A DNA stretch of 64,000 nucleotides from contig NZ_VTPY01000002.1 in the NCBI RefSeq assembly GCF_008297955.1, positions 186,001 to 250,000 of the forward strand. The letters are read 5' to 3'. Position 1 is the stretch's first letter. Each line of letters begins with the position of its first letter. Below are positions 1-9,109 of the stretch, piece after piece. A model generated the notes under the pieces. The model ran no database searches. It saw only the letters and a list, made by a program, of their open reading frames with translations, and was not told the origin of the DNA. This DNA is from Billgrantia pellis. GTDB taxonomy: Bacteria; Pseudomonadota; Gammaproteobacteria; Pseudomonadales; Halomonadaceae. The translations under genes and the position numbers were made by a program.

Positions 1-2
1 AT

Positions 3-944
3 GCCGAAGTGGGCGCGTGGCTGGCACGCAAGTGGAAGCTCTCGGAGCGCACCGCGGAATGGATTCGCGACAGCCATCAGACCATGATCATCGCCGAGAC
101 ACCCGAGCAGCGGGCAAAGAACTGTATCGTCGCCTCCGGCTTGATCGCCGATGCCTGGCTGCAAGGCGAGGCCGCCACCAGCAGGCATGCGACACAGCTT
201 GCAGGTTTCTTCGGGCTGGAGTCCAGCGAGATGATCGCTCACCTGATCTCGCTGCAGGAACAGCTTCCCTCGGTCGCGATGCTCTACAACGTGTCCCCGC
301 CCGAGCGTCTCGATCCCAACCAGATCATGCATGAAGCCAAGATGCTGCTGCTCGAGCGTACGGCACGCCTGCAGCAGGATCTACAACAGAAGCAGCAGGA
401 GCTGGAATTGCTGCGCCTCGAGCAGGAGGAGCTCGCCCTGAGGGCGCGGCTGGATTCCCTGACCGAGCTCTACAATCGCGAGCATCTGGAGAAGACGCTG
501 CGACAGCAGTTCGACGAGACACGTCGTACCGGTGATCCGCTATCGATCGTCTTCGTCGACTTGGATCATTTCAAGGAGGTCAACGATCGCTTCGGCCACG
601 ATGTCGGCGACGAGGTTCTCATCAAACTCTCCTCGCTCATGCGTCAGGCCATCAACGACCAGGAGATTCATGCCGGCCGCTACGGTGGTGACGAGTTCAT
701 CCTGATCCTGCCGGGTTACGACATGGAGCAAGCCAGAACCTTTGCTGAAGTGCTGCGCGCCAAGATCGGAACCCTTCCCTGGGTCACATCGGCGAGCGAT
801 CGATTGCAGATCACTGCCTCCTTCGGCCTGGCCACGATAGAACGCAGCACACCCTACCAGAACGTGGAATCGCTGATCAGAGCCGCCGATCGCTGCATGT
901 ATCGCTCCAAGCACGACGGGCGCGATCGGATCTCGGCGGTTTGA
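3..944 (+). CDS. HDOD-GGDEF signalling protein, 5' end outside window
   Basis: The frame is open to the left edge, so the true start lies upstream; a GTG at 9 is only the first possible start seen. Roughly the first 90 residues (EVGAWLARKWKLSERTAEWIR onward in style) match the C-terminal half of an HDOD domain. A heptad-rich coiled coil (about residues 110-145) precedes a GGDEF domain with an intact YGGDEF active loop, so cyclic di-GMP synthesis is likely. The residues where the inhibitory RxxD I-site should sit, five before GGDEF, read DQEI, so product inhibition at the classical site is not expected. It has the same architecture as the gene at 52919-54484. The stop is TGA at 942-944. Confidence 0.85.
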   Translation, partial: AEVGAWLARKWKLSERTAEWIRDSHQTMIIAETPEQRAKNCIVASGLIADAWLQGEAATSRHATQLAGFFGLESSEMIAHLISLQEQLPSVAMLYNVSPPERLDPNQIMHEAKMLLLERTARLQQDLQQKQQELELLRLEQEELALRARLDSLTELYNREHLEKTLRQQFDETRRTGDPLSIVFVDLDHFKEVNDRFGHDVGDEVLIKLSSLMRQAINDQEIHAGRYGGDEFILILPGYDMEQARTFAEVLRAKIGTLPWVTSASDRLQITASFGLATIERSTPYQNVESLIRAADRCMYRSKHDGRDRISAV

Positions 945-1051
945 CGCAACGGCACGGTAACGAACCGGTACGTTGGAAGGTGCCATGAGCAAACGAGGTG
1001 AGTAGACTTGTGCCAAGTCATTCGCCTCAGGCCAGAAGGAACGCATCGCTC

Positions 1052-1768
1052 ATGGGCAGCTCCCCCCCGCGCTACCTGCAGATCCAACAGCACCTGCTCG
1101 AGAAGATCCAGGGTGGCGAGTGGCCGGCACATCACCAGATCCCTCCCGAAGAGCAGTTGGCCCGAGATTTCGGCGTCAGTCGCATGACGGCCAACAAGGC
1201 GATACGCGATCTGGTTCACCAAGGCTACCTGAGCCGCCAGCCGGGACTCGGCACTTTCGTTACCGATCGCAAGGCGGAGTCCTCGCTGGTCGAGGTGCAT
1301 AACATCGCTGAGGAAGTACGCGGACGCGGTCATGCCTACAGCAGCGACTTACTGGTCGCGGAAGCCATCGCCGCCGACGATGAGATCGCGCTGCGCCTCG
1401 GCGTACGGCTCGGCACGCGGGTATTCCATACCCGGATCGTCCATCGCGAGAATGGCGTGCCGATCCAGCTCGAGGATCGCTTCGTCAATCCTCGCTGGGT
1501 ACCCGATTACCTCGATACCGATTTCAGCCGCCGTACTCCCAATGAAGTGCTGGTGGCCACCTGCCCCATCACCGACATCGAACACGTGGTCGAGGCGATT
1601 CTGGTCGACATGACCATCGCCGAACGGCTCGAAATGGCACCCGAACTGCCGTGCCTGAGCATGACCCGACGCACCTGGTCGGGGGAACACTTGATTAGCT
1701 ACGCCCGGTTGATACATCCCGGCGAGCGCTACAAGCTGCGCTCGTCTATGCATCGTAACGGCTCATAA
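1052..1768 (+). CDS. hutC: HutC, histidine utilisation repressor (GntR family)
   Basis: GntR-family repressor of the hut genes, whose usual inducer is urocanate. The N-terminal winged helix is clear (PRYLQIQQHLLEKI, then PPEEQLARDFGVSRMTANKAI) and the C-terminal UTRA ligand domain includes the FHTRIVHRENGVPIQLEDR region. ATG at 1052 gives 238 residues, the usual HutC length, and has AGAAGGA about 11 bases upstream. A GTG at 998 would add 18 residues that do not belong to the fold. It converges with the YjiH-like gene. Two palindromes of HutC operator type occur at 3222-3233 and 3429-3440, about 2 kb away, and none is evident before hutC itself. Confidence 0.93.
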   Translation: MGSSPPRYLQIQQHLLEKIQGGEWPAHHQIPPEEQLARDFGVSRMTANKAIRDLVHQGYLSRQPGLGTFVTDRKAESSLVEVHNIAEEVRGRGHAYSSDLLVAEAIAADDEIALRLGVRLGTRVFHTRIVHRENGVPIQLEDRFVNPRWVPDYLDTDFSRRTPNEVLVATCPITDIEHVVEAILVDMTIAERLEMAPELPCLSMTRRTWSGEHLISYARLIHPGERYKLRSSMHRNGS

Positions 1769-1783
1769 ACGGGCATTGGTGCA

Positions 1784-1811
1784 GCGAGACCGGCCATATG
1801 CCCGGCCTCGC
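1784..1811. terminator. Imperfect hairpin between convergent hutC and yjiH-like gene
   Basis: Arms GCGAGACCGGCC and GCCCGGCCTCGC pair with two mismatches around a short loop. It lies 15 bases after hutC and 11 bases after the end of the minus-strand gene, so it may serve both. No long T-run follows on either strand, so efficiency is uncertain. Confidence 0.45.
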
Positions 1812-1822
1812 TTATATCCGGA

Positions 1823-3154
1823 CTAGCCGCCAGCGACCGTCTGCACCAGGTAACCCGCCGGCACCGATAACATCAGGCTCAACGCCACGCGCAGGAACCA
1901 CACCGCCACGATGCGCCCTACCGTGAGCGGAATGCGGGTCGCCAGGATGCAGGGAATCGACGCGGAGAAGAACAGCACCGCCGAGACCGATACCACGCCG
2001 GCGGCGAAGCGGGCGACGAACTCGGCCTCGGTCATCAGCAGTGCGGGCAGGAACATCTCGGCAAGCCCCGCCGCGGATGCCTGGGCCAGGGCCATGCCGT
2101 CCTCGAGCCCCCAGATCGCCACGAAGGGGTAGAACAGCAACCCCAGCCACTCGAACAGCGGGGTGTACTTGGCCACGAGCAGCCCGAACAATCCCACCGA
2201 CATGATCGAGGGCAGGATGCTGATCGCCATCAGCACTCCTTCCCGCACGTTCAACGCCACGCTTCGATGCAATCCCGGCGCCCTGTCCGCCACAGCCAGG
2301 CCGGTCTTCCACGCGGTGGCCAGCCGCTTGCCGGGTATCGCCTCGGGCTCGCCATCGCTCCTGGCATCGTCCATTCGAGCGAGCGGCGGCAGGCGAACGG
2401 TGATGGCGGTCACCACGAAGGTGATCGCCAGCGTCAACCAGAAGTAGAGATTCCATACGCTCATCAGCTCCAAGGTACGTGCCACGATGATCATGAATGT
2501 CGCCGAGACCGTGGAGAAACCGGTGGCGATAATCGCCGCTTCCCGTGCCGAGTACTGCCCCGCCTGGTAGACCCGGTTAGTGATCAGCAGGCCGATCGAG
2601 TAACTGCCCACGAATGAAGCCACCGCATCGATGGCGCTGCGACCCGGCGTGCGCCAGATCGGCCGCATGACCGGCTGCAGCAATACACCGACCAGCTCCA
2701 GCAGCCCGTAGCCGATCAGCAGCGCCAGGAATACCGCACCGATCGGCACGATCAACCCGACCGGTATCACCAGTTTGTCGAACAGGAACGGCAGCATGTC
2801 CGGCTCATGCAGCAGTGCCGGCCCCCAGCCCGTCAGTGCCATCACGGCTACCGCCACGCCGGCGAGTTTCAGCACGGTGAAGATGCACTCGGTCAGGTTG
2901 TGCTTCCAGGTGCCTTTCCACAATGGGTAAGCCGCGCCGGCCAGGATCAGCGCCAGCGCATACAGGCCGGCGGCTTCGCCCAGCAAGCCCCGGGCCGCGG
3001 TGACCATGTGGTCGAGCAGAATGGTCTGGCGCCCGCCGAGAGTGACGGGAACGAAGAAGATCAGGATGCCCAGCGAACTGGGTACGAACAACTTGGCTGC
3101 CGTGATCCAGGCGCCGCCGAGCAAATTGCGAGTGGCCGGTTCCGGTATCGCCAT
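1823..3154 (-). CDS. YjiH-like membrane protein with nucleoside-recognition (GATE) domains
   Basis: A 443-residue polytopic inner-membrane protein with about ten hydrophobic segments. The N-terminal stretch (TAAKLFVPSSLGILIFFVPV) and the repeated GATE-type helices resemble the YjiH family, whose members often sit beside hut genes; their transport substrate is not established as far as I know. A HutC-type operator at 3222-3233 lies 68 bases upstream of the start, which suggests control by HutC and a role in uptake or export of histidine, urocanate or a breakdown product. That role is inference from position. Confidence 0.8.
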   Translation of the reverse strand: MAIPEPATRNLLGGAWITAAKLFVPSSLGILIFFVPVTLGGRQTILLDHMVTAARGLLGEAAGLYALALILAGAAYPLWKGTWKHNLTECIFTVLKLAGVAVAVMALTGWGPALLHEPDMLPFLFDKLVIPVGLIVPIGAVFLALLIGYGLLELVGVLLQPVMRPIWRTPGRSAIDAVASFVGSYSIGLLITNRVYQAGQYSAREAAIIATGFSTVSATFMIIVARTLELMSVWNLYFWLTLAITFVVTAITVRLPPLARMDDARSDGEPEAIPGKRLATAWKTGLAVADRAPGLHRSVALNVREGVLMAISILPSIMSVGLFGLLVAKYTPLFEWLGLLFYPFVAIWGLEDGMALAQASAAGLAEMFLPALLMTEAEFVARFAAGVVSVSAVLFFSASIPCILATRIPLTVGRIVAVWFLRVALSLMLSVPAGYLVQTVAGG

Positions 3155-3221
3155 GGTCGCTTCCTCACGTTGTGATTGTGGTCGTGCGGCTCGTCCTGCG
3201 GGTTGGCAGGGGTACGCCTAT

Positions 3222-3233
3222 TTGTATATACAA
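3222..3233. promoter_or_regulatory. HutC-type operator before yjiH-like gene
   Basis: TTGTATATACAA, a perfect 12-base palindrome containing the TGTATATACA core typical of HutC/GntR operators. It is 68 bases upstream of the minus-strand start at 3154. The same core recurs at 3430-3439. Confidence 0.75.
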
Positions 3234-3428
3234 TAAAGCTCGCCCAGGCACCAAACACGATTCGCCGCCCCCCCTCATGCTTTGGTCTAAAGATCGTTCT
3301 ACCGGCGCTATATCTCATTAGCAATGCTATGTTTTTATTGAGCTTAATGAGCCTATTGGTGAGCTGACCACGGCTCGCCAGCACTATCGTGCCGGAAGCG
3401 ACTTGACCTCGCGGCTGTGACGACTTAA

Positions 3429-3440
3429 ATGTATATACAA
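3429..3440. promoter_or_regulatory. HutC-type operator before hutI
   Basis: ATGTATATACAA, with core TGTATATACA at 3430-3439, ends 20 bases before the hutI start codon. Binding here would cover the likely transcription start or leader. It shares ten identical core bases with the site at 3222-3233; the 306-base interval between the two divergent genes carries no other gene. Confidence 0.78.
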
Positions 3441-3460
3441 TACGAATGACAGGAGCCTCC

Positions 3461-4702
3461 ATGACCACGCCTTCACCGATTCGCCGACTCTGGCGCGACG
3501 TCACGCTGTTCGATGGCTTGGATACCCTACCCGAGCCGATGGCGATCATCGTCGAGGGTGAGCGCATCTTGCGTGTCGTGCCTTCCGCTCGGCTCGCCGA
3601 CGATGAAGCCGTCAACTGCACGCTACAAGGGACTGGCGGAGTGCTGACCCCCGGCCTCGTCGACTGCCATACCCACCTGGTGTTCGGCGGCTCGCGGGCC
3701 GATGAGTTCGAGAGCCGCCTGGAGGGTGTCAGCTACGAGGAAATTGCCCGACGCGGAGGGGGCATCCTCAGCACCGTGCATGCCACACGGGCCGCCAGCG
3801 AGGAAGCCCTCTTCCACGCGGCGAAATCCAGGCTCGAAGCCTTGATGCGCGAAGGTGTGACGACCGTAGAGATCAAGTCCGGCTACGGGCTGAGCGTGAC
3901 GGACGAGTTGAAGATGCTGCGCGTGGCACGTCGACTCGGCGAGGCATTGCCGGTGCGGGTGGTGACCACGCTGCTGGGCGCCCATGCCCTGCCGCCGGAG
4001 TTCAAGGATGACAGCGACGGCTACATCGACCTGGTATGCCGCGACATGATTCCGGCCGCCGCCGATCAAGGCCTGGCCGATGCCGTGGACGTGTTCTGCG
4101 AGAAGATTGCCTTTTCCGTCGCGCAGTGCGAACGCGTCTTCGAGGCCGCCGAAGCCCATGGCCTGCCGATCAAGGCCCATGCCGAGCAACTCTCGAACCT
4201 GGGCGGCAGCGCCATGGCGGCTCGCCACGGTGCACTTTCCGCCGACCATATCGAGTACCTCGACGAGACCGGCGTTGCCGCCCTGCGTGAGGCCGGTAGC
4301 GTCGCGGTGCTGCTGCCCGGCGCTTTCCATACCTTGCGCGAGACACAGCTGCCACCCATTGCCGCGCTACGCGAGGCCGGCGTGCCCATGGCCGTCGCCA
4401 CCGATGCCAACCCCGGCAGCTCGCCGCTGTTCATGCCGACGCTGATGCTCAACTTCGCTTGCACCCTGTTCCGCCTGACACCGCGTGAGGCCCTGACCGG
4501 CATGACGGCTCACGGCGCGCGCGCCCTCGGCCTGCATCGGCAATCGCTCGGGCGCATTGTCGAGGGTGCCCCGGCAGACCTGTGCCTGTGGGACGTCGAG
4601 ACGCCTGCCGAGCTGGCCTATGCCGTGCAGCCTGGCCGGCTTCGCCAACGTATCTTCCAGGGCCAATGGACCAGGGACAACGCATCATTCTTGGAGAGCT
4701 GA
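3461..4702 (+). CDS. hutI: HutI, imidazolonepropionase
   Basis: Hydrolyses 4-imidazolone-5-propionate to N-formimino-L-glutamate, the third step of histidine breakdown. It is an amidohydrolase of 413 residues with the metal motif [13 protein letters not shown], then the HAEQLS, SADHIEY and [10 protein letters not shown] segments expected of the family. ATG at 3461 is chosen over the in-frame ATG at 3446 because AGGAG lies at 3451-3455, five bases upstream. It is the first gene of the hutI-G-U operon, with a HutC-type operator just before it; hutG follows after three bases. Confidence 0.96.
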   Translation: MTTPSPIRRLWRDVTLFDGLDTLPEPMAIIVEGERILRVVPSARLADDEAVNCTLQGTGGVLTPGLVDCHTHLVFGGSRADEFESRLEGVSYEEIARRGGGILSTVHATRAASEEALFHAAKSRLEALMREGVTTVEIKSGYGLSVTDELKMLRVARRLGEALPVRVVTTLLGAHALPPEFKDDSDGYIDLVCRDMIPAAADQGLADAVDVFCEKIAFSVAQCERVFEAAEAHGLPIKAHAEQLSNLGGSAMAARHGALSADHIEYLDETGVAALREAGSVAVLLPGAFHTLRETQLPPIAALREAGVPMAVATDANPGSSPLFMPTLMLNFACTLFRLTPREALTGMTAHGARALGLHRQSLGRIVEGAPADLCLWDVETPAELAYAVQPGRLRQRIFQGQWTRDNASFLES

Positions 4703-4705
4703 CCC

Positions 4706-5683
4706 ATGACCAACGCCAGCACTGATTCGCATCTGGCCGATCCGGCCATCGACATGTCGCCCTGGGCGGGGCGCGAGGACCCGGAACCCGACAGCCTGCG
4801 CTGGCACCAGGTCATCACCCCGCTGAAGCGGGGGGCCAGCCCGGGCCTTGCCCTGCTCGGCTTCGCCTGCGACGCCGGAGTGGCGCGCAATCAGGGTCGT
4901 ATCGGCGCCGCCGAAGGGCCCCGCGCCATTCGCCGCGCGCTGGCTCCGCTGGCCTGGCATCGGACCGCCCCCGTCTTCGACGCCGGCGACGTGAACTGCC
5001 ATGGCAACGACGATCTCGAAGCGGCGCAGCAGCGCCTGGCCGAACGGGTCGCCGCCCTGCTGTCGGCGTCGCACCTGCCGCTGATTTTCGGCGGCGGTCA
5101 TGAAGTCGCCTTCGGCAGTTGGTCGGGCCTGGCCCGCCATCTCGAAGCTCAGGGCGAGGCGCGGCCACGGGTCGGCATCATCAACCTCGACGCCCATTTC
5201 GACCTGCGCGACCCGAGTCAGACGCGCTCCTCCGGCACGCCCTTCGCCCAGATCGCCGCCGAGTGCCACGCCCGCGGCTGGCCGTTCCGCTACGCCTGCC
5301 TGGGAGTCAGCCGAGCCAGCAATACCCGGGCCCTGTTCGCCCGCGCTCGCGAATTCGGCGTGCTGGTACGTGAAGACCGCGAGTTCACGGCGCAGCACCT
5401 GGACGCTATCGTTCGCGACCTGCAGCGCTTCATGGCGCACTGCGACCACCTCTACCTGACGGCCGACCTCGACGTCCTACCGGCCGCCGAGGCGCCTGGC
5501 GTCAGCGCGCCCGCCGCCCGTGGCGTATCGCTGGCCCTGCTCGAACCGCTGCTCGAAGCGGTGCGCGACAGCGGCAAGCTGCGCCTGGCCGACATCGCCG
5601 AACTCAACCCCGGTTTCGACATCGACACCCGCACCGCCCGCGCGGCGGCGCGCCTGATCCACCAGCTCACGCTGGATAGCTGA
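4706..5683 (+). CDS. hutG: HutG, formimidoylglutamase
   Basis: Arginase/agmatinase-fold Mn enzyme that cleaves N-formimino-glutamate to glutamate and formamide. At 325 residues it has the metal-binding motifs in order: FGGGHE, NLDAHFDLRD and LTADLDVLP. Its place right after hutI and before hutU, and the absence of a hutF-like deiminase in the window, point to the one-step HutG route rather than the HutF route. A GGAG ribosome-binding site lies at the end of hutI. Confidence 0.94.
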   Translation: MTNASTDSHLADPAIDMSPWAGREDPEPDSLRWHQVITPLKRGASPGLALLGFACDAGVARNQGRIGAAEGPRAIRRALAPLAWHRTAPVFDAGDVNCHGNDDLEAAQQRLAERVAALLSASHLPLIFGGGHEVAFGSWSGLARHLEAQGEARPRVGIINLDAHFDLRDPSQTRSSGTPFAQIAAECHARGWPFRYACLGVSRASNTRALFARAREFGVLVREDREFTAQHLDAIVRDLQRFMAHCDHLYLTADLDVLPAAEAPGVSAPAARGVSLALLEPLLEAVRDSGKLRLADIAELNPGFDIDTRTARAAARLIHQLTLDS

Positions 5684-5713
5684 AAACGACACGTAACGAG
5701 AGACGACACGCCC

Positions 5714-7405
5714 ATGAACCGCCACTCCCCGATCGCCACCGACCCGCGCCACGACCCCAATCGGCGCATCGCCGCCCCCACCGGCAGCACGCTCAGCTGC
5801 AAGAGCTGGCTGACCGAAGCGCCGCTGCGCATGCTGATGAACAACCTCCACCCGGACGTGGCCGAGCGTCCAGAAGACCTGGTGGTCTACGGCGGCATTG
5901 GCCGCGCGGCTCGCGACTGGCAGTGCTTCGACACCATCGTCGCGACACTCAAGCGCCTGGAGGACAACCAGACTCTGCTGATCCAGTCCGGCAAGCCAGT
6001 GGGCGTGTTCGAGACCCACAAGGACGCCCCTCGGGTGCTGCTGGCCAACTCCAACCTGGTCCCGGCCTGGGCCAACTGGGAGCATTTCAACGAGCTGGAT
6101 CGCAAGGGCCTGATGATGTACGGCCAGATGACGGCGGGGTCGTGGATCTACATCGGCTCCCAGGGCATCGTCCAGGGCACCTATGAAACCTTCGTCGAGG
6201 CCGGGCGCCAGCACTACGACGGCGATCTCACCGGCCGCTGGATTCTTACCGCCGGGCTCGGCGGCATGGGCGGCGCCCAGCCGCTGGCGGCGAGCCTGGC
6301 CGGCGCCTGCTCGCTCAACGTCGAGTGCCAGCAGTCGCGCATCGACTTCCGCCTGCGCACCCGCTACCTGGACGAGCAGGCCAAGGATCTGGACGATGCC
6401 CTGGCACGACTCGAGCGCTACACCGCCGAGGGCAAGGCGGTCTCCATCGGCCTGTGCGGCAACGCTGCCGAGGTGCTGCCGGCACTGGTCAAGCGTGGCG
6501 TCAAGCCGGACATGGTCACCGACCAGACCAGCGCCCACGACCCGCTGCACGGCTACCTGCCTGCCGGCTGGAACTGGGACGAGTACGTCGAGCGCGGCAA
6601 GGCCGAGCCCGACGCCGTGGTCAAGGCCGCCAAGCAGTCCATGGCGGTGCACGTGCAGGCCATGCTCGACTTCCAGAAGATGGGCGTGCCCACCTTCGAC
6701 TACGGCAACAATATTCGTCAGATGGCCAAGGAAGAAGGCGTCGCCAACGCCTTCGACTTCCCCGGCTTCGTACCGGCCTACATCCGCCCGCTGTTCTGCC
6801 AGGGCATCGGCCCCTTCCGCTGGGCGGCGCTTTCCGGCGACCCGGAGGATATCGTCAAGACCGATGCCAAGGTCAAGGAGCTGATCCCCGACGACCCGCA
6901 CCTGCACCGCTGGCTCGACATGGCCCAGGAGCGCATCAGCTTCCAGGGGCTGCCGGCGCGCATCTGCTGGGTGGGCCTCAAGGATCGCGCCCGCCTCGGC
7001 CAGGCCTTCAACGAGATGGTGAAGAACGGCGAACTCAAGGCCCCCGTGGTCATCGGCCGCGACCACCTCGACTCCGGCTCGGTGGCGAGCCCCAACCGCG
7101 AGACCGAAGCCATGCTGGACGGCTCCGACGCCGTCTCCGACTGGCCGCTGCTCAACGCCCTGCTCAACACCGCTGGCGGCGCCACCTGGGTCTCGCTGCA
7201 CCACGGCGGCGGCGTGGGCATGGGCTATTCCCAGCACGCCGGGGTGGTGATCGTCGCCGACGGCACGGACGACGCCCACGCCCGCCTGGGCCGGGTGCTA
7301 CGCAACGACCCGGCCACCGGGGTGATGCGTCACGCCGATGCCGGGTACGATATCGCCAAGCAGTGTGCCCGGGAAAATGGGTTGGACCTGCCGATGCTCG
7401 AGTAA
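5714..7405 (+). CDS. hutU: HutU, urocanate hydratase
   Basis: Converts urocanate to imidazolone propionate using tightly bound NAD+ as an electrophile. At 563 residues it is of normal length. Visible signatures include the NAD-binding [12 protein letters not shown] stretch, [14 protein letters not shown] and the urocanase signature [12 protein letters not shown] with its catalytic Cys. It is about 73% G+C in a hand-counted 60-base stretch (6601-6660), in contrast to the two genes that follow. A long antisense open frame over this gene is a codon-bias shadow. Confidence 0.97.
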   Translation: MNRHSPIATDPRHDPNRRIAAPTGSTLSCKSWLTEAPLRMLMNNLHPDVAERPEDLVVYGGIGRAARDWQCFDTIVATLKRLEDNQTLLIQSGKPVGVFETHKDAPRVLLANSNLVPAWANWEHFNELDRKGLMMYGQMTAGSWIYIGSQGIVQGTYETFVEAGRQHYDGDLTGRWILTAGLGGMGGAQPLAASLAGACSLNVECQQSRIDFRLRTRYLDEQAKDLDDALARLERYTAEGKAVSIGLCGNAAEVLPALVKRGVKPDMVTDQTSAHDPLHGYLPAGWNWDEYVERGKAEPDAVVKAAKQSMAVHVQAMLDFQKMGVPTFDYGNNIRQMAKEEGVANAFDFPGFVPAYIRPLFCQGIGPFRWAALSGDPEDIVKTDAKVKELIPDDPHLHRWLDMAQERISFQGLPARICWVGLKDRARLGQAFNEMVKNGELKAPVVIGRDHLDSGSVASPNRETEAMLDGSDAVSDWPLLNALLNTAGGATWVSLHHGGGVGMGYSQHAGVVIVADGTDDAHARLGRVLRNDPATGVMRHADAGYDIAKQCARENGLDLPMLE

Positions 7406-7444
7406 ACCTCACACGCATGTCTGCTCGTTGACACGAGACCTGAC

Positions 7445-7475
7445 GTTACCGTCATGTCATCGACATGTCGGTAAC
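7445..7475. promoter_or_regulatory. 14-bp inverted repeat downstream of hutU
   Basis: Arms at 7445-7458 and 7462-7475 (GTTACCGTCATGTC and GACATGTCGGTAAC) pair with one mismatch around a 3-base ATC spacer. There is no T-run after it, so it looks more like an operator or an RNA-processing hairpin than a simple terminator. It lies 40 bases past hutU and 42 bases before the BCCT start. Confidence 0.55.
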
Positions 7476-7516
7476 GCTTGCTGCACCCGGACAACAATTC
7501 CATAAGGCCTCTTCCA

Positions 7517-9109
7517 ATGTCAGCTCCAATCAAGAAAAGTCTGAATCGAAGCGTATTCATTCCGTCCTTTGCCATTATCTTGCTGGCCGTCACCATTGGT
7601 CTTGCCAATAACGAGCTACTAGTCAGCGTCGCCAGACAGCTGTTCTACCTATCTCTCTCCGATTTCGGCTGGCTCTACCAACTGTTGGCTGTGGCAGCGC
7701 TTGGCGTCACCGTCTACATATTCTTTTCCAAGGTCGGCAACATTCGGCTAGGCGGAGAGAACGCCAAGCCGACATTTTCAATGGCAACAACATTCGCCAT
7801 GGCGCTAACCGGCGGCATCGCCACGGGTGTAGTGACTTACTCGGTCAACGAGCCGATCATCTATCTAGGCAATGTTTATGGCGAAATCGGGAATCAAACC
7901 TTTGAGCCCGGCAGTGCCGAAGCCGCCATATTTGCATTGGCCAGGAGCTTCCACAATTGGAGCTTCATTCCTTATGCCATGTATTCCATCGTCGGTTTGA
8001 TGATCGGCTACATGCACTTCAACCGCCAACAGCGCTTTTCGATCTCGTCGACGCTGTTACCCATTCTTGGCAATACCGAACGCAAGCCCTTGGTTCGTGC
8101 GGTGGTTGATATCATTTCCATCCTGGCGATCGCCCTGGGGCTCGCCTCGTCGCTGGGCGCCGGCCTGGCCCTGATCAGTTCCGGCCTCGAGGTCGAATAC
8201 GGCATTGCCTCGAACCCCACCACCTGGTTGATCCTGACGCTGATCATCTCGGCCATCTTCATCACTTCGGCAGTCTCCGGACTCAAGCGCGGCATCCGCT
8301 TCTTGTCATCGGTCAATGCCTACATCTTCTATGCCTTCGTTGTCATCCTGCTGATAATCGGCCCGCTAAACTACATTCTCAGCCTATCGGTGACCAGCCT
8401 GGGTTATTGGCTCGACAACGTCTTCCTATGGTCGTTCGATACAAAGGAGTCGGGAGGCGAGGCTCTAGTCACCTGGTGGACCATGTATGACTGGTCGATT
8501 TGGATCGCCTATGCACCGCTGATGGGGCTGTTCCTCGCACGCATCTCCTACGGTAGAACACTACGCGAATTCCTCGTCATCAACTGGATCTTGCCCTCGG
8601 CGTTCGGCATCGCCTGGTTCGCCATCTGGGGAGGGTCGGCGATCAAGTGGCAAATGGACGGCACCCTGGACCTGATCGCGGTCGTAACCGAGAGCGGCGC
8701 GGTATCGGGGCTATGGGGCTTCCTGCAGCACCTGCCGCTGTCCATCCTACTGATTCCGCTGGCCATCCTGACCCTGATCATCTCCTTCTCCACCGCCGCG
8801 GACTCGATGTCATCGACCATCGCCACCATCTGCACCAAGAACATGACGGCGGAGGAAGAGGCCCCCCGCAAGCAGAAGATCCTGTGGGGCCTCTCTATCG
8901 GTGTCATCGCCTACATCATGGTGGCCTTCGGCGGCGGCGCCCAGGGCGTGGATGGCATTAAGTTCCTGGCCGCAGCAGGAGGATTCACCGTGCTGTTCCT
9001 GTTTGCGCTGATCGTGGCCGCGGCAGTAAAAACTTTCATTGTGCGGGGGGCTCATGAACAGTCTCAGCCAGACGCACTGGGCCAATTGGTGGAAACTGCC
9101 CATGAATGA
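7517..9109 (+). CDS. Divergent BCCT-family transporter
   Basis: A 530-residue protein with about twelve membrane segments. The BCCT core is recognisable (ALTGGIATGVVTYSVNEPI, then WTMYDWSIWIAYAPLMGLFL and ARISYGRTLREF), but the aromatic betaine-binding segment differs from the usual WTxFYWxWWxxWAPF pattern. A substrate other than betaine or choline is therefore likely; histidine or urocanate is a guess from its place in the hut operon. ATG at 7517 has AAGG nine bases upstream, whereas the TTG at 7478 has no support. Base composition is lower than in hutU (50% G+C over 7561-7620). It overlaps the next gene by 8 bases. Confidence 0.85.
   Translation: MSAPIKKSLNRSVFIPSFAIILLAVTIGLANNELLVSVARQLFYLSLSDFGWLYQLLAVAALGVTVYIFFSKVGNIRLGGENAKPTFSMATTFAMALTGGIATGVVTYSVNEPIIYLGNVYGEIGNQTFEPGSAEAAIFALARSFHNWSFIPYAMYSIVGLMIGYMHFNRQQRFSISSTLLPILGNTERKPLVRAVVDIISILAIALGLASSLGAGLALISSGLEVEYGIASNPTTWLILTLIISAIFITSAVSGLKRGIRFLSSVNAYIFYAFVVILLIIGPLNYILSLSVTSLGYWLDNVFLWSFDTKESGGEALVTWWTMYDWSIWIAYAPLMGLFLARISYGRTLREFLVINWILPSAFGIAWFAIWGGSAIKWQMDGTLDLIAVVTESGAVSGLWGFLQHLPLSILLIPLAILTLIISFSTAADSMSSTIATICTKNMTAEEEAPRKQKILWGLSIGVIAYIMVAFGGGAQGVDGIKFLAAAGGFTVLFLFALIVAAAVKTFIVRGAHEQSQPDALGQLVETAHE

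Noticed and set aside
5477..7279. 600-codon open frame on the minus strand opposite hutU
   Set aside because: It mirrors a well-conserved urocanase gene; the Val/Gly/Ala-rich product is a typical antisense shadow of G+C-rich codon use.
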